A DNA stretch of 64,000 bases from Synaphobranchus kaupii (lineage: Eukaryota; Chordata; Actinopteri; Anguilliformes; Synaphobranchidae): positions 24,430,141 through 24,494,140 of the forward strand of contig CM056391.1 in the NCBI GenBank assembly GCA_029718625.1, given 5' to 3'. Positions 10,021 to 21,684 of the stretch are shown in pieces. Under the pieces are notes generated by a model. The model did no database searches and was not told the origin of the DNA. It was given only the letters and a program-made list of their open reading frames with translations. The first letter of the stretch is position 1. Each line of letters begins with the position of its first letter. The translations under genes were made by a program, and so were the position numbers.

Positions 10021-13000
10021 GTGAGCTCACCTCCTTTGTATATACAGCGAAGCTTGCCCTCTGCATCTGCATATCCACACATCTGCCTGTTATCAAGCTC
10101 ATGACGTCTGTTTAGCTCAAGAACAATCAGACGTGGGCCTGGAGCACTACAGTGTCTTTTTTACAATTTATTTTTTACATGGTTCTAGATGGAAATATTT
10201 GAAGTTTTATTTACACCATGTCTAACCATCTAAACCAACCGGGTCGTGGGAATAACGCGTTCCTCGTCAATTTGTACCAACAAGTTTCTGCGCCAGGGAC
10301 CAAGAATATAAAGAAATTGAACACAATCAAGTGGGCAATATAACAAACTAGGCTACTGCTATGCTACTGTCTCAGTAACGGGAGAAAATTACTCCCCTAG
10401 CTTTCAGTCGTTCCACAATCGTCTGGTAAACGTTTGAATCACGGACAGTAGCCTACCATCAATTAGTTTTATCATATCCCTTTCCCGACTTATATTTAAT
10501 AATTCTCTGATTTCCACTTCTGTCCAGTTACTTCCCATATCTCCTTCAATGACCATTGTTTTGTTGGTTCCGTTTTGAATTGTCCCTCACACCACAGAAT
10601 TTAGCCGACTTTATTTTTGCCTCGGGATAACTTTCTGTTTGAAATGGTTGATACAAAGTAACTCACATGGACAGCTCATTTGTACATATCTATACAAATG
10701 ACCAGTGATTATGTTTATTGTTCATTGTTACATATCTATAGTTATGCAAGAGCTGATTTTTATGGAAAACTGTTTTCACTATTATTGCACATCACCATGA
10801 GTCATGTTAACCAAACTAAATTATTTGTATTTCCATAAATATTGTTTGACATTGTTCTAATAGTGAACTGAACCAGAAGGTGTGTTATTTAGTGCCATCT
10901 ATCCTCAACAAAAATTATGTTGGAATAGGTAAAATAATATATTTTATTAGAAGTTTGCACATTGACAGGATCAATCTAAAAAATTTGAATGTCGGCAGCC
11001 ATATTGGCTTGGCACTGCTGAGGCTTACTGTTCCAGAACACTCTGGAATTGAATGAGTTGACAGTGCATTAAATCCAAAAAATACAACTTCTTCCCTTTT
11101 AAATTAGGCTACAGACAACTGTACAGAATTAAAAAGATGAAGAAAAAATACTTCTTTCAACACATCAAGTATTGTGTTAGTGACACAACACGTGGTGAGG
11201 AGGAAGTGAAATATTGTGTAACTGCCTTAGCAATGCAGTAGCAATAGGTATTCAGTCAAACTAGCATATGCTTATGGGAAAAAAAAATTTAATTGCTTAG
11301 ATTATGTGACTTACATTAAGTTTTTTTCCACAAGTAATTCTATGAGCCATAGTTTACCACAATCAATTATCCATTCATCTTCAGCAAACTGGAAAACCTG
11401 GTTTAATGTTTTTACTGTTTTATGTTTTGCTTTTCTAGGTGTGCTTCTTGGTCAAATCCTCCAAAACATCACTGAGTCTGCAGTACCTGACTCTAAGAAG
11501 CTTCTGAAGATGATGGTGTACTCCGCAGTAAGGCCAACCTAAAATAAAAAAATATTTTTAAATATGTGCTGGACTGTGAAAAACATCTTTTAATATGTCC
11601 AGAGTTGGGTTAAATGTTTAAAGTATTAAATAATTCTACTTCATTTTTGAAATTTCATGCATGCATGCATACATACGTAAATGCATGCGTACAACATTTT
11701 CAAGCATGTGCTTGTGTTGTAAATTAGACTTCACAAAAATTAATGTTAGGACCCAGCTTCTTTCCTTGTAATCCAAGTCAGGACAATGCAGGAACTCACC
11801 AACACATCAAACACTTTACTAGAACAAGTAAAAGTTTATTGTATGTCACGCCGGCCAGCAGGAAGATCACTGAAACCCAGCACACGTTTGCGGTACAGCA
11901 ACTTTCAACATTCTGGTCGCGTAATCAGGCTTAAATACCTGCGGACACCTCTAGATGTCTGGTCAGGGAGGGCAGAGGCCTGTCCACAGATCAGCCCTCA
12001 CATGCTTCACCAAATCATTGATCAATTCGCACATATTCTTAATTACTCTAATAGGACAAAACTCAGAACCCATCATTACATAAAACATACCTGTAATTTC
12101 CACATTTTAAGACGGGGCATAAGTATACATTTATTACAATGATATTAATTTCCTTTCACCTACATATATTACCATTCAGTTTTACTCTTGGGTGGCAAGC
12201 CTTTGGATATTTTTCTAAGTTGTAATTCTATACATTTCTAATTAAAAATGGTAATTGTATATGCATGCCTAGTCCTTTGTTGTAAACGCTTGTGTTTAAG
12301 ATTTCTCACATGTCACCTGTCCGTCTCATATGTCTCTGAATCATTAATGAAACTCGTTTTGCAACGCGTTTTGCAGCATGACACTACTGTGGTAGCCCTG
12401 CAGTCGGCCCTGAACGTGTTCAATGGGAAACAGCCCCCCTATGCCTCCTGCCACATATTTGAACTACTCCAAGAAGATAATGGGTAGGTAACTTGTGAAA
12501 TTCCCAAGCTCACTCATATTTAGATAATTTAGAGTATTTAGAGAACCCACCATGTTTGATTCCAGGGTGCAATTGCTGCTGCACCGTCGGGAAAGGTACT
12601 AATTTACATCGGTAGTTAAATTTACAGCGGTATGACTTTGTAATCTGTAGGGCCATCGATTTTAATGCATTACCACATTTTTTAAGTACAAAGAATCCCA
12701 TTTCTCCGTTTATAATATCCAGTTGAAATCAGCTGCCACAGTCATCATTTTGTCAGCAAAGTGGAATTAATGTTCTGTACTGCACAGGCAAGCTTGCCCT
12801 GTGAAGAAGGAATACTGTTGATGCAGAAAAATACAGAGAGCTCTTAAAGGAGAGTGGTATTCACTTAGTGCTGAGCAGGAATGGGCATCATCAGAACACA
12901 TTCATTTTTATTCTCTTTAAGAACACCATCACAAAATGATTTATGCATATTATTTAAAAATATTTTTTCAGATTTTAGCAAGACTGCTGTAATAATACAT

Positions 13001-13577
13001 AAAAATGTATCATGTAAATATAAGCTACGCTATTCTACTAAGCAGACATGTAAAATGGCTCAATGGTACCTCGTGAATTTGCAGTGTTTACCATGCCCTG
13101 TTGTTGGCCTTGATCAAGGTTGTACATCTTTGACACTTCCCTGTGGATGCTGTCACAGGCATGGAAGTTAGACCCTCGGGTAGCACGTACAGAAGTTTGA
13201 GCCTTGAGAAGAAACATCTTTTGGAATTCAGTGCCTCACTATGGAGTGCAACACCAGAAGCGTTCACTCTCCCTTGAGGACAGAATTTGGCCTTCCTGAG
13301 CTAAAGGATTTCATGCTTGGATCAATGTCTGAACATATGGCTCTTTGCCTCTGATTGTGTCTTCAGATCCTTCTCGGTTGCAATGTACTTTCGGAACGAC
13401 AGCACCAAGGCCCCCTACCCAGTGGCACTGCCGAACTGCACTCAGTACTGCCCCCTGCAGGAGTTTGTGCGACTCACCAAGCCCGTCATCCCTGAGAACT
13501 GGGAGGCAGAGTGCCAGATGCCATCTAGCATAAAGGATACAGGTACATACTGACGGGATGTTGCCTAATGTCTTTCT

Positions 13578-13612
<35 letters not shown>

Positions 13613-16600
13613 CAGCTGGAGGGTAAATAATATTGCCAATTTTTGGCTTATCTCTCTCTTTACTGGTATATTCAAATTAATGTCTGGTTATTATAAGTTA
13701 TAAGTAGTCAGCCTACATTCCTTAGTGAATGTATGATTTCATGTCATTATTCTAATTGTTAAGTTAAGATGCCCCCTAGGGCCTAGAGCTAAGGTTAGAT
13801 GTGGGATTTTCCCATGTCAGGTAAATACAGGGATAACCCATTACACAATGATGGGATTTCCCATTAGCAGGCAACAATATTTGGTCAATTTCATTCTAGC
13901 TCTATCATTCAAGAATTGAGATCCCATCAGTGAACATTGGCACTATCGTGGAGCGATCAGAGGAGCAACATGATGTCTTTGTAAAGTTCATGAGAAGAGC
14001 AAAGAACTCAAATGCCCTCTCCTGGCCCCAAGATGTCCATAATGAGTGTTGGGTACCATTCCAGGACGTAGTTTGTGTCATCAGTGCTCCAGAGCTGCAG
14101 GGACGACGTGGAGGCCGTCACTACAGACTAACTGTTAACGACTTCAATAACATTCAAGGCAAACTGCCAGCATTTATCAAGTAAACGACAAACTGTACAC
14201 ATCTATATGGCAGAATATGTGGTAATTTAACATTTATAGTGTATGGTTTAAAGTACATGTACTATTCTGTTTGATGTCTGATACATATTTTGACACTTTT
14301 AAGTAGTAACGTAACTCTTAAGACTTATGTGAATTCCCGATATGTTAAAATATGTGTCCTTTTCAAAATGCTATCTAACCATGAAGGAGTTGAGTACCAA
14401 AGCTGAAATTTGGTTGATGAGTAGATCTAATATATCTGTTTAACTTAATCTGGTGTAAATTTCAGAAAAAGTTTTAACTGTCTACATGGTGATCCATTGA
14501 CAAGACGGACGGTTGTGTTTTTGACTTTGTTTCACCCGGACCCAACTTTGGATGGATGTCATTCCTTTACAAATTGATTAGCCTGTACTTGCTTGTGACC
14601 ATAGACACACACCTATAAATAATACATCTGTGATATGGGATGTATATGTCTACTCGTAGTCACAGGGTGACCTCGAAAATCACCAAAAACATGTGCGACT
14701 GAACAAAGTGGCTACTTTGGGTGCATATAACTTGAAAAGGGAAGGGGGTAGAAGTAATCTCATGTCATATTCTTGCAATTTGGTAGAAAGTAGGTTAGGA
14801 TACCAAGTTTCAACTCTATAGTTGTTGTCAATCCCAAGTTATAAGCTTCCAAAGTTGGACAAAATCACATTCGCGCGTTTTCACGACTTTTGTGTGTGTT
14901 CATTTTTCACACAATGGATTATTATGATGGAGCTTCATCAAAATCTGAGAGGGTCATACAGGAACTTTTCAGAAAACTGGTTGATTTGACACGGAATGAC
15001 CCAATGACCAGTTTACATTGACGTTCTTTTACCGGATTTGCTCTTTTTTTACATGATCCTAGATGGCAATATTTGAAGTTATATTTAGCCCATGTTTTAA
15101 AATTCATCTAGAACAACAGACCACCTAAACCAACATCGGGGGGGAGGTGGGAATAACACGTACCAGCACGTTTCTGCGCCAGTGTCTCTGCAGCTGGAGT
15201 AAATGACACAGTATCAAACCAAAATGTCTAGTTATTTCCCCTGTCTCCTCCAGTGGCTATGGTTTTGTTGGTTCCATTTTTAATTAGTCCCTCACACCAC
15301 ACATATTTTAGTCTCTGTTTGTAACTGTTGACAATGTTGACAATACAATGTTGTCTAACTCACACGGACAGCTCATTTTTATTAACTTTTTAATTAACAG
15401 GAATTAAATCAACATGTGTCCTTATCGTTGACTCACAATTAAATGCAGGCTTTCCATTTGTCTTCACCAACAATTAGGCGAGGTCAGAAATCACTAAAAT
15501 TAACTTTCCAAACTGTGCTTGTGAAGAACAAATTAACACTTTAATTAAATCTAAGGACACAGATTCATTCAATACCGTTGATTGTATCAATATGTCATTC
15601 CTTTACAAGTCTTATCCTAAGAACTTAAGATGTTTTTTTTATGAAACAAATCATCAAATCCTATGTTATGTATGTAATTATTTGTCAAGACAAACCGTTT
15701 ACATACTGGAGTTTTCAGTGCAGCCTAAAACTGGTTCTAAACCCATTTTAATTTCCTGAACTGTTTATATCTGAATGTTTTATTGGTGTCTAATGTTCAT
15801 TGGACAATTCACTTTTAAAACATCTGCCAGATAGTGTCACCCAATTTTATAATAAACTCCATGTCTGTAACACTGCAATGGTCTCTTCTTTGGCAGTCTC
15901 ATATTTTATTTAATATTCGCACAATACCTCAGCTACAATATTTGGTCCTGGGATATATTGAACCTAAGGTGGCATGACATAAGCTATGGCGGCATATCAA
16001 TGCCAGAAATCGCAAGAGAAAATAAAATCTACACACGTGGAAGATCCGGGAGCCATGTGCGCAGCCCGAAACTCCGTGCATGCAAATTGTTTTGGCGTGT
16101 GTTTTTACAGAACTTGCGCGTGAGGAAAGTCCGTATTTGAGTGTAATATTGTAGCCTCCGAAGAGAAATCCAAGCTATGAGCGCGGACATAACCTGAAGG
16201 AGCGGGCAAAACTGTTATCCGAGCTACAGCTACTGCTTTTGCTCACGTTACTACGGAGCCCCTAAGGCAGAGGTTCCCAAACTGTGGGTCGCCAGATTTG
16301 AGGATGGGTCACCTGAAATTTTTATTTAAAAAAATTTTCAGGAAAAAAAAAATATTCCAACATTTCAACAACCCAAATATAAAAATGTAATCGTTACTTC
16401 ATACATGGATGTCATTCCTTTACAAATTGATTAGCCTGTACTTGCTTGTGACCATAGACACACACCTATAAATAATACATCTGTGATATGGGATGTATAT
16501 GTCTACTCGTAGTCACAGGGTGACCTCGAAAATCACCAAAAACATGTGCGACTGAACAAAGTGGCTACTTTGGGTGCATATAACTTGAAAAGGGAAGGGG

Positions 16601-18393
16601 GGTAGAAGTAATCTCATGTCATATTCTTGCAATTTGGTAGAAAGTAGGTTAGGATACCAAGTTTCAACTCTATAGTTGTTGCCAATCCCAAGTTATAAGC
16701 TTCCAAAGTTGGACAAAATCACATTCGCGCGTTTTCACGACTCGCGAGCGCGAAAAACAGGTTTTGAGCTAATTTCAGGAGGCCATATCTCGGAAACGAC
16801 ATGTCGTATGAGGCTAATTTTTTGTGTGTGTTCATTTTTCACACAATGGATTATTATGATGGAGCTTCATCAAAATCTGAGAGGGTCATACAGGAACTTT
16901 TCAGAAAACTGGTTGATTTGACACGGAATGACCCAATGACCAGTTTACATTGACGTTCTTTTACCGGATTTGCTCTTTTTTTACATGGTCCTAGATGGCC
17001 ATGTTTTAAAATTCATCTAGAACAACAGACCACCTAAACCAACAGGGGGGAGGTGGGAATAACACGTACCAGCACGTTTCTGCGCCAGTGTCTCTGCAGC
17101 TGGAGTAAATGACACAGTATCAAAACCAAAATGTCTAGTTATTTCCCCTGTCTCCTCCAGTGGCTATGGTTTTGTTGGTTCCATTTTTAATTAGTCCCTC
17201 ACACCACACATATTTTAGTCTGTTTGTAACTGTTGACAATGTTGACAATACAATGTTGTCTAACTCACACGGACAGCTCATTTTTACACATATGATGCGA
17301 AGCTAGTTCGGGCAGACTACTCAAGAAGCGTCAAATCGCGTCAGCTCATATGATGCTACGTCTCAAATGGGACGGCTATTTAAATCACCAAACCTACCTG
17401 TTCACGCATTTGCCCTCGTGCTGCTGGTGCCTGCTATGCACTCTGTTGCTATGTTGCTAACATGCTTGGCTTTCCCTGCATACTCTCGCATGTATGCCTT
17501 TCAGGGAAGTTTTTGTGCTCACGCCACCACCCCAGCATCCACCTGTGGGCTCTGCTTCTCATCTGATCCCCATGGGTGGGGGGTCAGTGGTTTACTCCCT
17601 ATTATCTTGGCTGGCTTATACTAAAAAATGTTACGCAAACAGGGAGTGATAAGAGGCAGAGCCTGACGCCAAAGCTTGCTTTCACTTTACATCTCAAGAG
17701 AATATTCCTTAATTCAATCGTGAGTTGTCTGACTGAACTATACAAATGACCAGTGATTATGTTTATTGTTCATTTTTGCATATGTATAGATATGCAAGAG
17801 CTGATTTTTATGGAAAACTGTTTTCACTATTACACATTACCAATGTAAGAGTCATGTTGACCAAACTGAGTAGCACTGAAAATAAATTATTTATATTGCC
17901 ATCAATATTGTTTGACGTTGTCTAATAGTGAACTGAACCAGAAGGCGTGTGTACTGCATGTGCACTGCATGTGAAAGTTCTTCCTCCGACTCCACTGTGT
18001 GCAAGCTTAGCTGCAGTTTGCGGTGTGCTAACAAGCAGCTGGCGACCCATGTGTTTTGGAGGAGAACCGTGGATGTCCACACTCTTCCGAATCAGCAGTG
18101 GGGTTTGCAGCATGAACACAGCTGTGGTTGCAAACGGTTGGCCTTTCCAAATGGCCCATGTTGGCCAGAAAATTATTAAAGAAAAACAAAATGATGATAT
18201 TAATGCAGAGGGGTACAATTAATGGTGTGGTTGCCTGTGTCTTGGATCTTTTACAGAGGTGATCATTGGCTTGGCGGTATTCTGCTGCCTGCTCTTCCTC
18301 ATCATTGGCCTCCTCCTCTTCGTGCTCTGTAGGCAGCGGAATGATAAGCACAGCTACCATCACGTCATCAATGAAGGTGATGACCACTCCTGA
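9888..18393 (+). CDS. acp2: Lysosomal acid phosphatase, last five coding exons (partial gene)
   Basis: Histidine acid phosphatase that removes phosphate from monoesters in the lysosome. The exons at 9888-10020, 11439-11527, 12377-12483, 13367-13542 and 18257-18393 join in phase to about 215 residues. Visible features are the catalytic HD in HDTTV at the start of the third exon, a Cys-rich stretch ([13 protein letters not shown]), then a long hydrophobic membrane segment and a short cytosolic tail, [12 protein letters not shown]. The tail resembles the tyrosine-containing lysosomal sorting tail of ACP2 and separates it from the secreted prostatic form. The N-terminal RHG active-site exons are not visible and probably lie upstream of the window. 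Its convergent neighbour here is ddb2, as in human. The gene looks intact as far as seen. Confidence 0.88.
10125..10935 (+). repeat. Dispersed repeat family R, copy A (acp2 intron)
   Basis: About 800 bp shared, with divergence, with 15050-15381, with 16980-17960 and, in reverse, with 54646-56050. Diagnostic pieces are ACATGGTTCTAGATGG, CACACCACA...TTTAG, ACAAATGACCAGTGATTATG and AGTGAACTGAACCAGAAGG. No open frame and no clear terminal repeat are seen, so the class is unknown. Confidence 0.75.
10936..11438. other. acp2 intron remainder
   Basis: A/T-rich intron sequence ending in a TTTTGCTTTTCTAG acceptor. Nothing else recognised. Confidence 0.5.
11439..11527 (+). CDS. acp2: acp2 exon b
   Basis: 89 bp between a CTTTTCTAG acceptor and a GTAAGG donor. 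It completes a Gly codon and encodes [20 protein letters not shown] then LLKMMVYSA, ending in phase 0 immediately before the catalytic HD exon. Confidence 0.9.
11528..12376. other. acp2 intron with ATGC-type short repeats
   Basis: Bases 11656-11695 are a degenerate (ATGC/ATAC)n tract. Bases about 11740-12140 resemble mobile-element sequence by texture, but I cannot assign a family. Confidence 0.35.
12377..12483 (+). CDS. acp2: acp2 exon c with catalytic HD motif
   Basis: 107 bp after TTTTGCAG and before GTAGGT. Begins [15 protein letters not shown] and continues to [17 protein letters not shown]. The Asp of HD is the proton donor of histidine acid phosphatases. Confidence 0.93.
12484..13366. 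other. acp2 intron
   Basis: No repeat or secondary gene recognised. It ends in a GTCTTCAG acceptor. Confidence 0.5.
13367..13542 (+). CDS. acp2: acp2 exon d
   Basis: 176 bp, GTACAT donor. Encodes [18 protein letters not shown] then [20 protein letters not shown] then [11 protein letters not shown], the Cys-rich C-terminal part of the luminal domain. It leaves one base that is completed by the terminal exon. Confidence 0.93.
13571..13613 (+). repeat. (CT)n microsatellite
   Basis: An interrupted TTTC lead-in followed by an uninterrupted CT run, 29 bp after the acp2 exon d donor. Confidence 0.95.
13930..14184 (+). pseudogene. Transposon-type ORF fragment in acp2 intron
   Basis: An 84-codon open frame reads [20 protein letters not shown], then a Trp-rich [20 protein letters not shown], then [12 protein letters not shown]. 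The spacing of acidic, aromatic and WVP residues looks like a small domain that I associate with open frames in fish mobile elements; that association is from memory and is not exact. It is not part of acp2. Bases before it could provide a splice acceptor. Confidence 0.4.
14552..16404 (+). repeat. Tandem duplication, upstream copy (internally deleted)
   Basis: Matches 16405-20906 at both ends: 14552-15381 equals 16405-17286, and 15392-16406 equals 19893-20908. The middle of the downstream copy (17287-19892), which holds the acp2 last exon, is absent. In its place are about ten bases of unmatched filler (15382-15391). Small indels separate the copies, including about 79 bp missing near 14888. 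Confidence 0.9.
16268..16406 (+). mobile_element. hAT MITE, truncated copy
   Basis: Starts CAGAGGTTCCCAAACTG exactly as the full copy at 20770 and is cut at the duplication junction, so the duplication breakpoint lies inside this element. Confidence 0.8.
17294..17737 (+). mobile_element. Insertion splitting repeat family R, copy B
   Basis: Relative to copy A (10690-10705), copy B at 16980-17960 is interrupted by about 440 bp here. The insert carries an 85-codon open frame (17367-17624) rich in hydrophobic and Cys residues and no motif I recognise. Class unknown. Confidence 0.5.
17961..18256. other. acp2 intron end before the terminal exon
   Basis: No feature recognised apart from the ATCTTTTACAG acceptor that ends at 18256. 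Confidence 0.5.
18257..18393 (+). CDS. acp2: acp2 terminal exon: membrane segment and cytosolic tail
   Basis: Encodes [20 protein letters not shown] then [25 protein letters not shown] and stop TGA. The hydrophobic run of about 23 residues is the membrane anchor. The short tail has a tyrosine motif comparable to the one that routes the lysosomal acid phosphatase precursor. The intron before this exon is 4.7 kb because of the duplication and repeats. Confidence 0.93.
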
Positions 18394-19660
18394 CAGTCAT
18401 TTGCGCTCCTTGAGAAATGGGACTTTTGGGCAGGGGAGGAGGAACAATAAGCATCTCCTCCTGTCAGGATGGGTGTTCAGGATTGGGCACGGGGAAGACG
18501 GACTGCTTTTTCCCAATTTTAAAAAAAGAAAAGAAAAAAAAAAGGAAAATGAGGACCTTGGCCTTGTAATGCTGTGAAAACAGACAGTCATACTAGCAGA
18601 TGAGCACACCAAGTTTTCCGCTGTCTGCATGGACTGGATGATCAGGTCAGCAGTAATACTGTGCAGATGTACAGTATCAAGTTGAGGGCTCAGGGTGTAA
18701 TTGCATAATCACGTAGAAATCTGCAAAATGTCTTTTAGTGCTTTTAACATTGTAGCAAGTGCACACCGCCATTTTTTAAATTGTGTATATTTTGTTTTAA
18801 ATTGAGGTGTGTTTATAATCATACATTTTTAGATTTATTTTTAATTTCCAGTTTTAATATTTAGCTAAATGCACTGTAATTCAAGAATGGTCACCTAGAG
18901 TTGAATCTTGAAAATTCCAATGTCCTGGTGGTGTGGTCCTGCTGGAAAAAAGAAATCTGTTTGGATTGTCTTCTGGAGATTATTGATTTTAATTTGATTT
19001 AGATTGGGTTTTTTATGGATCATATCAATAGGCATATGGAGGTCTGCAATCCTATTGATGAAAATATGTATACTGTTGTCCTCTTTGCTGGTGTGGTTTT
19101 CACTGATGCACGGTCTACTTTTAAAATTGTGTTACTTGCTGTTGTGGCATATTTCAAAGGGAATTGCTGGAAATGTCTGGTGTTTTTAGCTTCCATCATA
19201 CCTATGGATGGGTTGACACAATTTAAAGGTACAGTAATTCCGAGTCAAATATTCTAGCACGCAGCTGTCATTCCCTCAACATTTCATCTGGGTCCAGCTG
19301 TATCTTGCTCTGCACACAGAAGTTTGAAGTGTGCATTTATATACAGAAAACCATGGCATATTGCCATATAGAACACACAAGTAGTTGCTGAAGCGTGAAT
19401 CCCACCAATCCTCAGTTGCGGTACAATTCTTAATTCTTGCATGCCATTTCAGTGTGTGCACAGGGAGGAAGAATTGTATCTATGAAAATTGACTTGAGCT
19501 TATTTTAATGTTTTTTTTATTTTATTTTATTTTTTTTGCTAATGACTTGTCAGAGCAATTTTAGAGCGAACTGGAGGATGTTAATGACATTCCCCTCAAA
19601 AATGTACAATAGGAATTGTGGGCCTTAATGAATTGTGGGCCTTAGTGAATAAAAAAAAAA
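18394..19660 (+). other. acp2: acp2 3' untranslated region and downstream
   Basis: No open frame of note. Several AATAAA-like words occur; AATAAAAAAAA at 19648 is one possible poly(A) signal. The true end of the transcript cannot be fixed from sequence. Confidence 0.4.
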
Positions 19661-19892
19661 AGCCTTACTATTATGTAAATTACACTGATGTTAAAAGTGA
19701 AATGCATTAAGCTGCTCATTCGCTGTGTTGGCAAGGGAGAGGTATACTTAGGTTAATTTATTTTTATACTTGTGCTCTATGCTCACATGATTTTATTCAC
19801 ATATAGACAGACTGGTGACATTTCTTAGAATGTAATCGCATTGAGAGCCCCTATTCATGGGATTGATTCAGTGGGGCAATATTCATATCCGA

Positions 19893-20769
19893 AATTAACA
19901 GGAATTAAATCAACATGTGTCCTTATCGTTGACTCACAATTAAATGCAGGCTTTAAATTTGTCTTCACCAACAATTAGGCGAGGTCAGAAATCACTAAAA
20001 TTAACTTTCCAAACTGTGCTTGTGAAGAACAAATTAACACTTTAATTAAATCTAAGGACACAGATTCATTCAATACCGTTGATTGTGTCAATATGTCATT
20101 CCTTTACAAGTCTTATCCTAAGAACTTAAGATGTTTTTTTTATGAAACAAATCATCAAATCCTATGTTATGTATGTAATTATTTGTCAAGACAAACCGTT
20201 TACATACTGGAGTTTTCAGTGCAGCCTAAAACTGGTTCTAAACCCCATTTTAATTTCCTGAACTGTTTATATCTGAATGTTTTATTGGTGTCTAATGTTC
20301 ATTGGACAATTCACTTTTAAAACATCTGCCAGATAGTGTCACCCAATTTTATAATAAACTCCATGTCTGTAACACTGCAATGGTCTCTTCTTTGGCAGTC
20401 TCATATTTTATTTAATATTCGCACAATACCTCAGCTACAATATTTGGTCCTGGGATATATTGAACCTAAGGTGGCATGACATAAGCTATGGCGGCATATC
20501 AATGCCAGAAATCCCAAGAGAAAATAAAATCTACACACGTGGAAGATCCGGGAGCCATGTGCGCAGCCCGAAACTCCGTGCATGCAAATTGTTTTGGCGT
20601 GTGTTTTTACAGAACGTGCGCATGAGGAAAGTCCGTATTTGAGTGTAATATTGTAGCCTCCGAAGAGAAATCCAAGCTATGAGCGCGGACATAACTTGAA
20701 GGAGCGGGCAAAACTGTTATCCGAGCTACAGCTACTGCTTTTGCTCACGTTACTACGGAGCCCCTAAGG
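19893..20769 (+). repeat. Second copy of the duplicated right block
   Basis: Nearly identical to 15392-16267. It retains a 60-codon open frame (20460-20642) also present at 15958-16140. The frame has no recognisable motif. Confidence 0.85.
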
Positions 20770-21054
20770 CAGAGGTTCCCAAACTGTGGGTCGCCAGATT
20801 TGAGGATGGGTCACCTGAAATTTTTATTAAAAAAAATTTTCAGGAAAAAAAAAATATTCCAACATTTCAACAACCCAAATATAAAAATGTAATCGTTACT
20901 TCATACATTTCAACCAATCACAGATTGCATCTACTCTGTGATTTATGTAATTTTCAACAGAAGCGTGCGTATGTGCACGTGTTGGGTGTTGGGGTCACGT
21001 ACATTTGTGAGCATTAATTTGGGGTCACATCAAAAAAAAGTTTGGGCACCCCTG
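20770..21054 (+). mobile_element. hAT MITE, complete
   Basis: The ends CAGAGGTTCCCAAACTG and AGTTTGGGCACCCCTG are imperfect inverted repeats. The flanks CCCTAAGG (20762-20769) and CCCTAAAG (21055-21062) match at seven of eight bases, a typical hAT target duplication. Confidence 0.85.
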
Positions 21055-21063
21055 CCCTAAAGT

Positions 21064-21190
21064 GACATGGGGAGTAATTTTTTTTTTTCTGGTTAAAAAA
21101 CAAAACAAAAAAACTTTTTTAAAATAAATTCTGGTTTTGCGGCCCTGAGGTGACATGGGGAGAATTTTTTATTATTTTTTTTCTGTAACC
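21064..21190 (+). repeat. GACATGGGGAG subterminal block, left
   Basis: GACATGGGGAG occurs at 21064 and 21152. The surrounding 34 bp (21130-21162) are the near-perfect inverse of 24800-24833. Confidence 0.75.
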
Positions 21191-21235
21191 TTTTCTCCAT
21201 TTCTGGCATTCTAGACGTCACCTGGTGCTGTACTG

Positions 21236-21684
21236 GCGACATGTAGTCCAGGCTGGAGATTGTTCAGGGTACTCCTGCTGCTCGTTTTTATAATATTGAC
21301 GAATTGTCTAGTCGGGATTGCTTTGTTTGTGGTCGTCACCATGGAGACGCACTCGCATTATGCTCGGGAATGTCCGTTGGATCTGCAGCCACAAAGTTTA
21401 CCATTGGAGTTGAAGATGTCGGGACTGATCCAGGACTGCAGGCAATCTTCCAAAGGCCACCAGGGAAGGAGAAGATAATGCGAGGAGAGGAGTGAGGCGG
21501 CGACTGGGAAGGCTGAGCTCCGTTTCCACAGTGGACAGAGACCGCGACACTGCGTGTATCCTATGGAGGAAAGTCGTGGAGGCGGAGTTTGTGTTGGACT
21601 GGTTGATGACATTGGACGTCTCGGGACAGCGGTGGCTATTTTTAATCGACGTGTTTCTGTGTTGTGGGTCTGCCCCACTGTCTA
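21236..21684 (+). mobile_element. Retroposon with TTCTA-type tail, copy 1 (interrupted)
   Basis: Matches, in reverse, 29050-29485 including CTGGTGACATGTAGTCC-like and AATATTGACGAATTGTCTAG blocks. This copy stops at 21684 where the foldback element begins. Confidence 0.7.

Larger units (their letters stand above)
16405..20906 (+). repeat. acp2: Tandem duplication, downstream copy (contains acp2 terminal exon)
   Basis: About 4.5 kb beginning ATGGATGTCATTCC as at 14552 and ending inside the hAT MITE. The junction shares two bases (AT) between the end and the start of the unit. The acp2 terminal exon and its 3' region are in the part unique to this copy. Confidence 0.85.

Noticed and set aside
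15958..16140. 60-codon frame duplicated at 20460-20642
   Set aside because: It is kept only because the DNA is a recent duplication; no domain or splice context.
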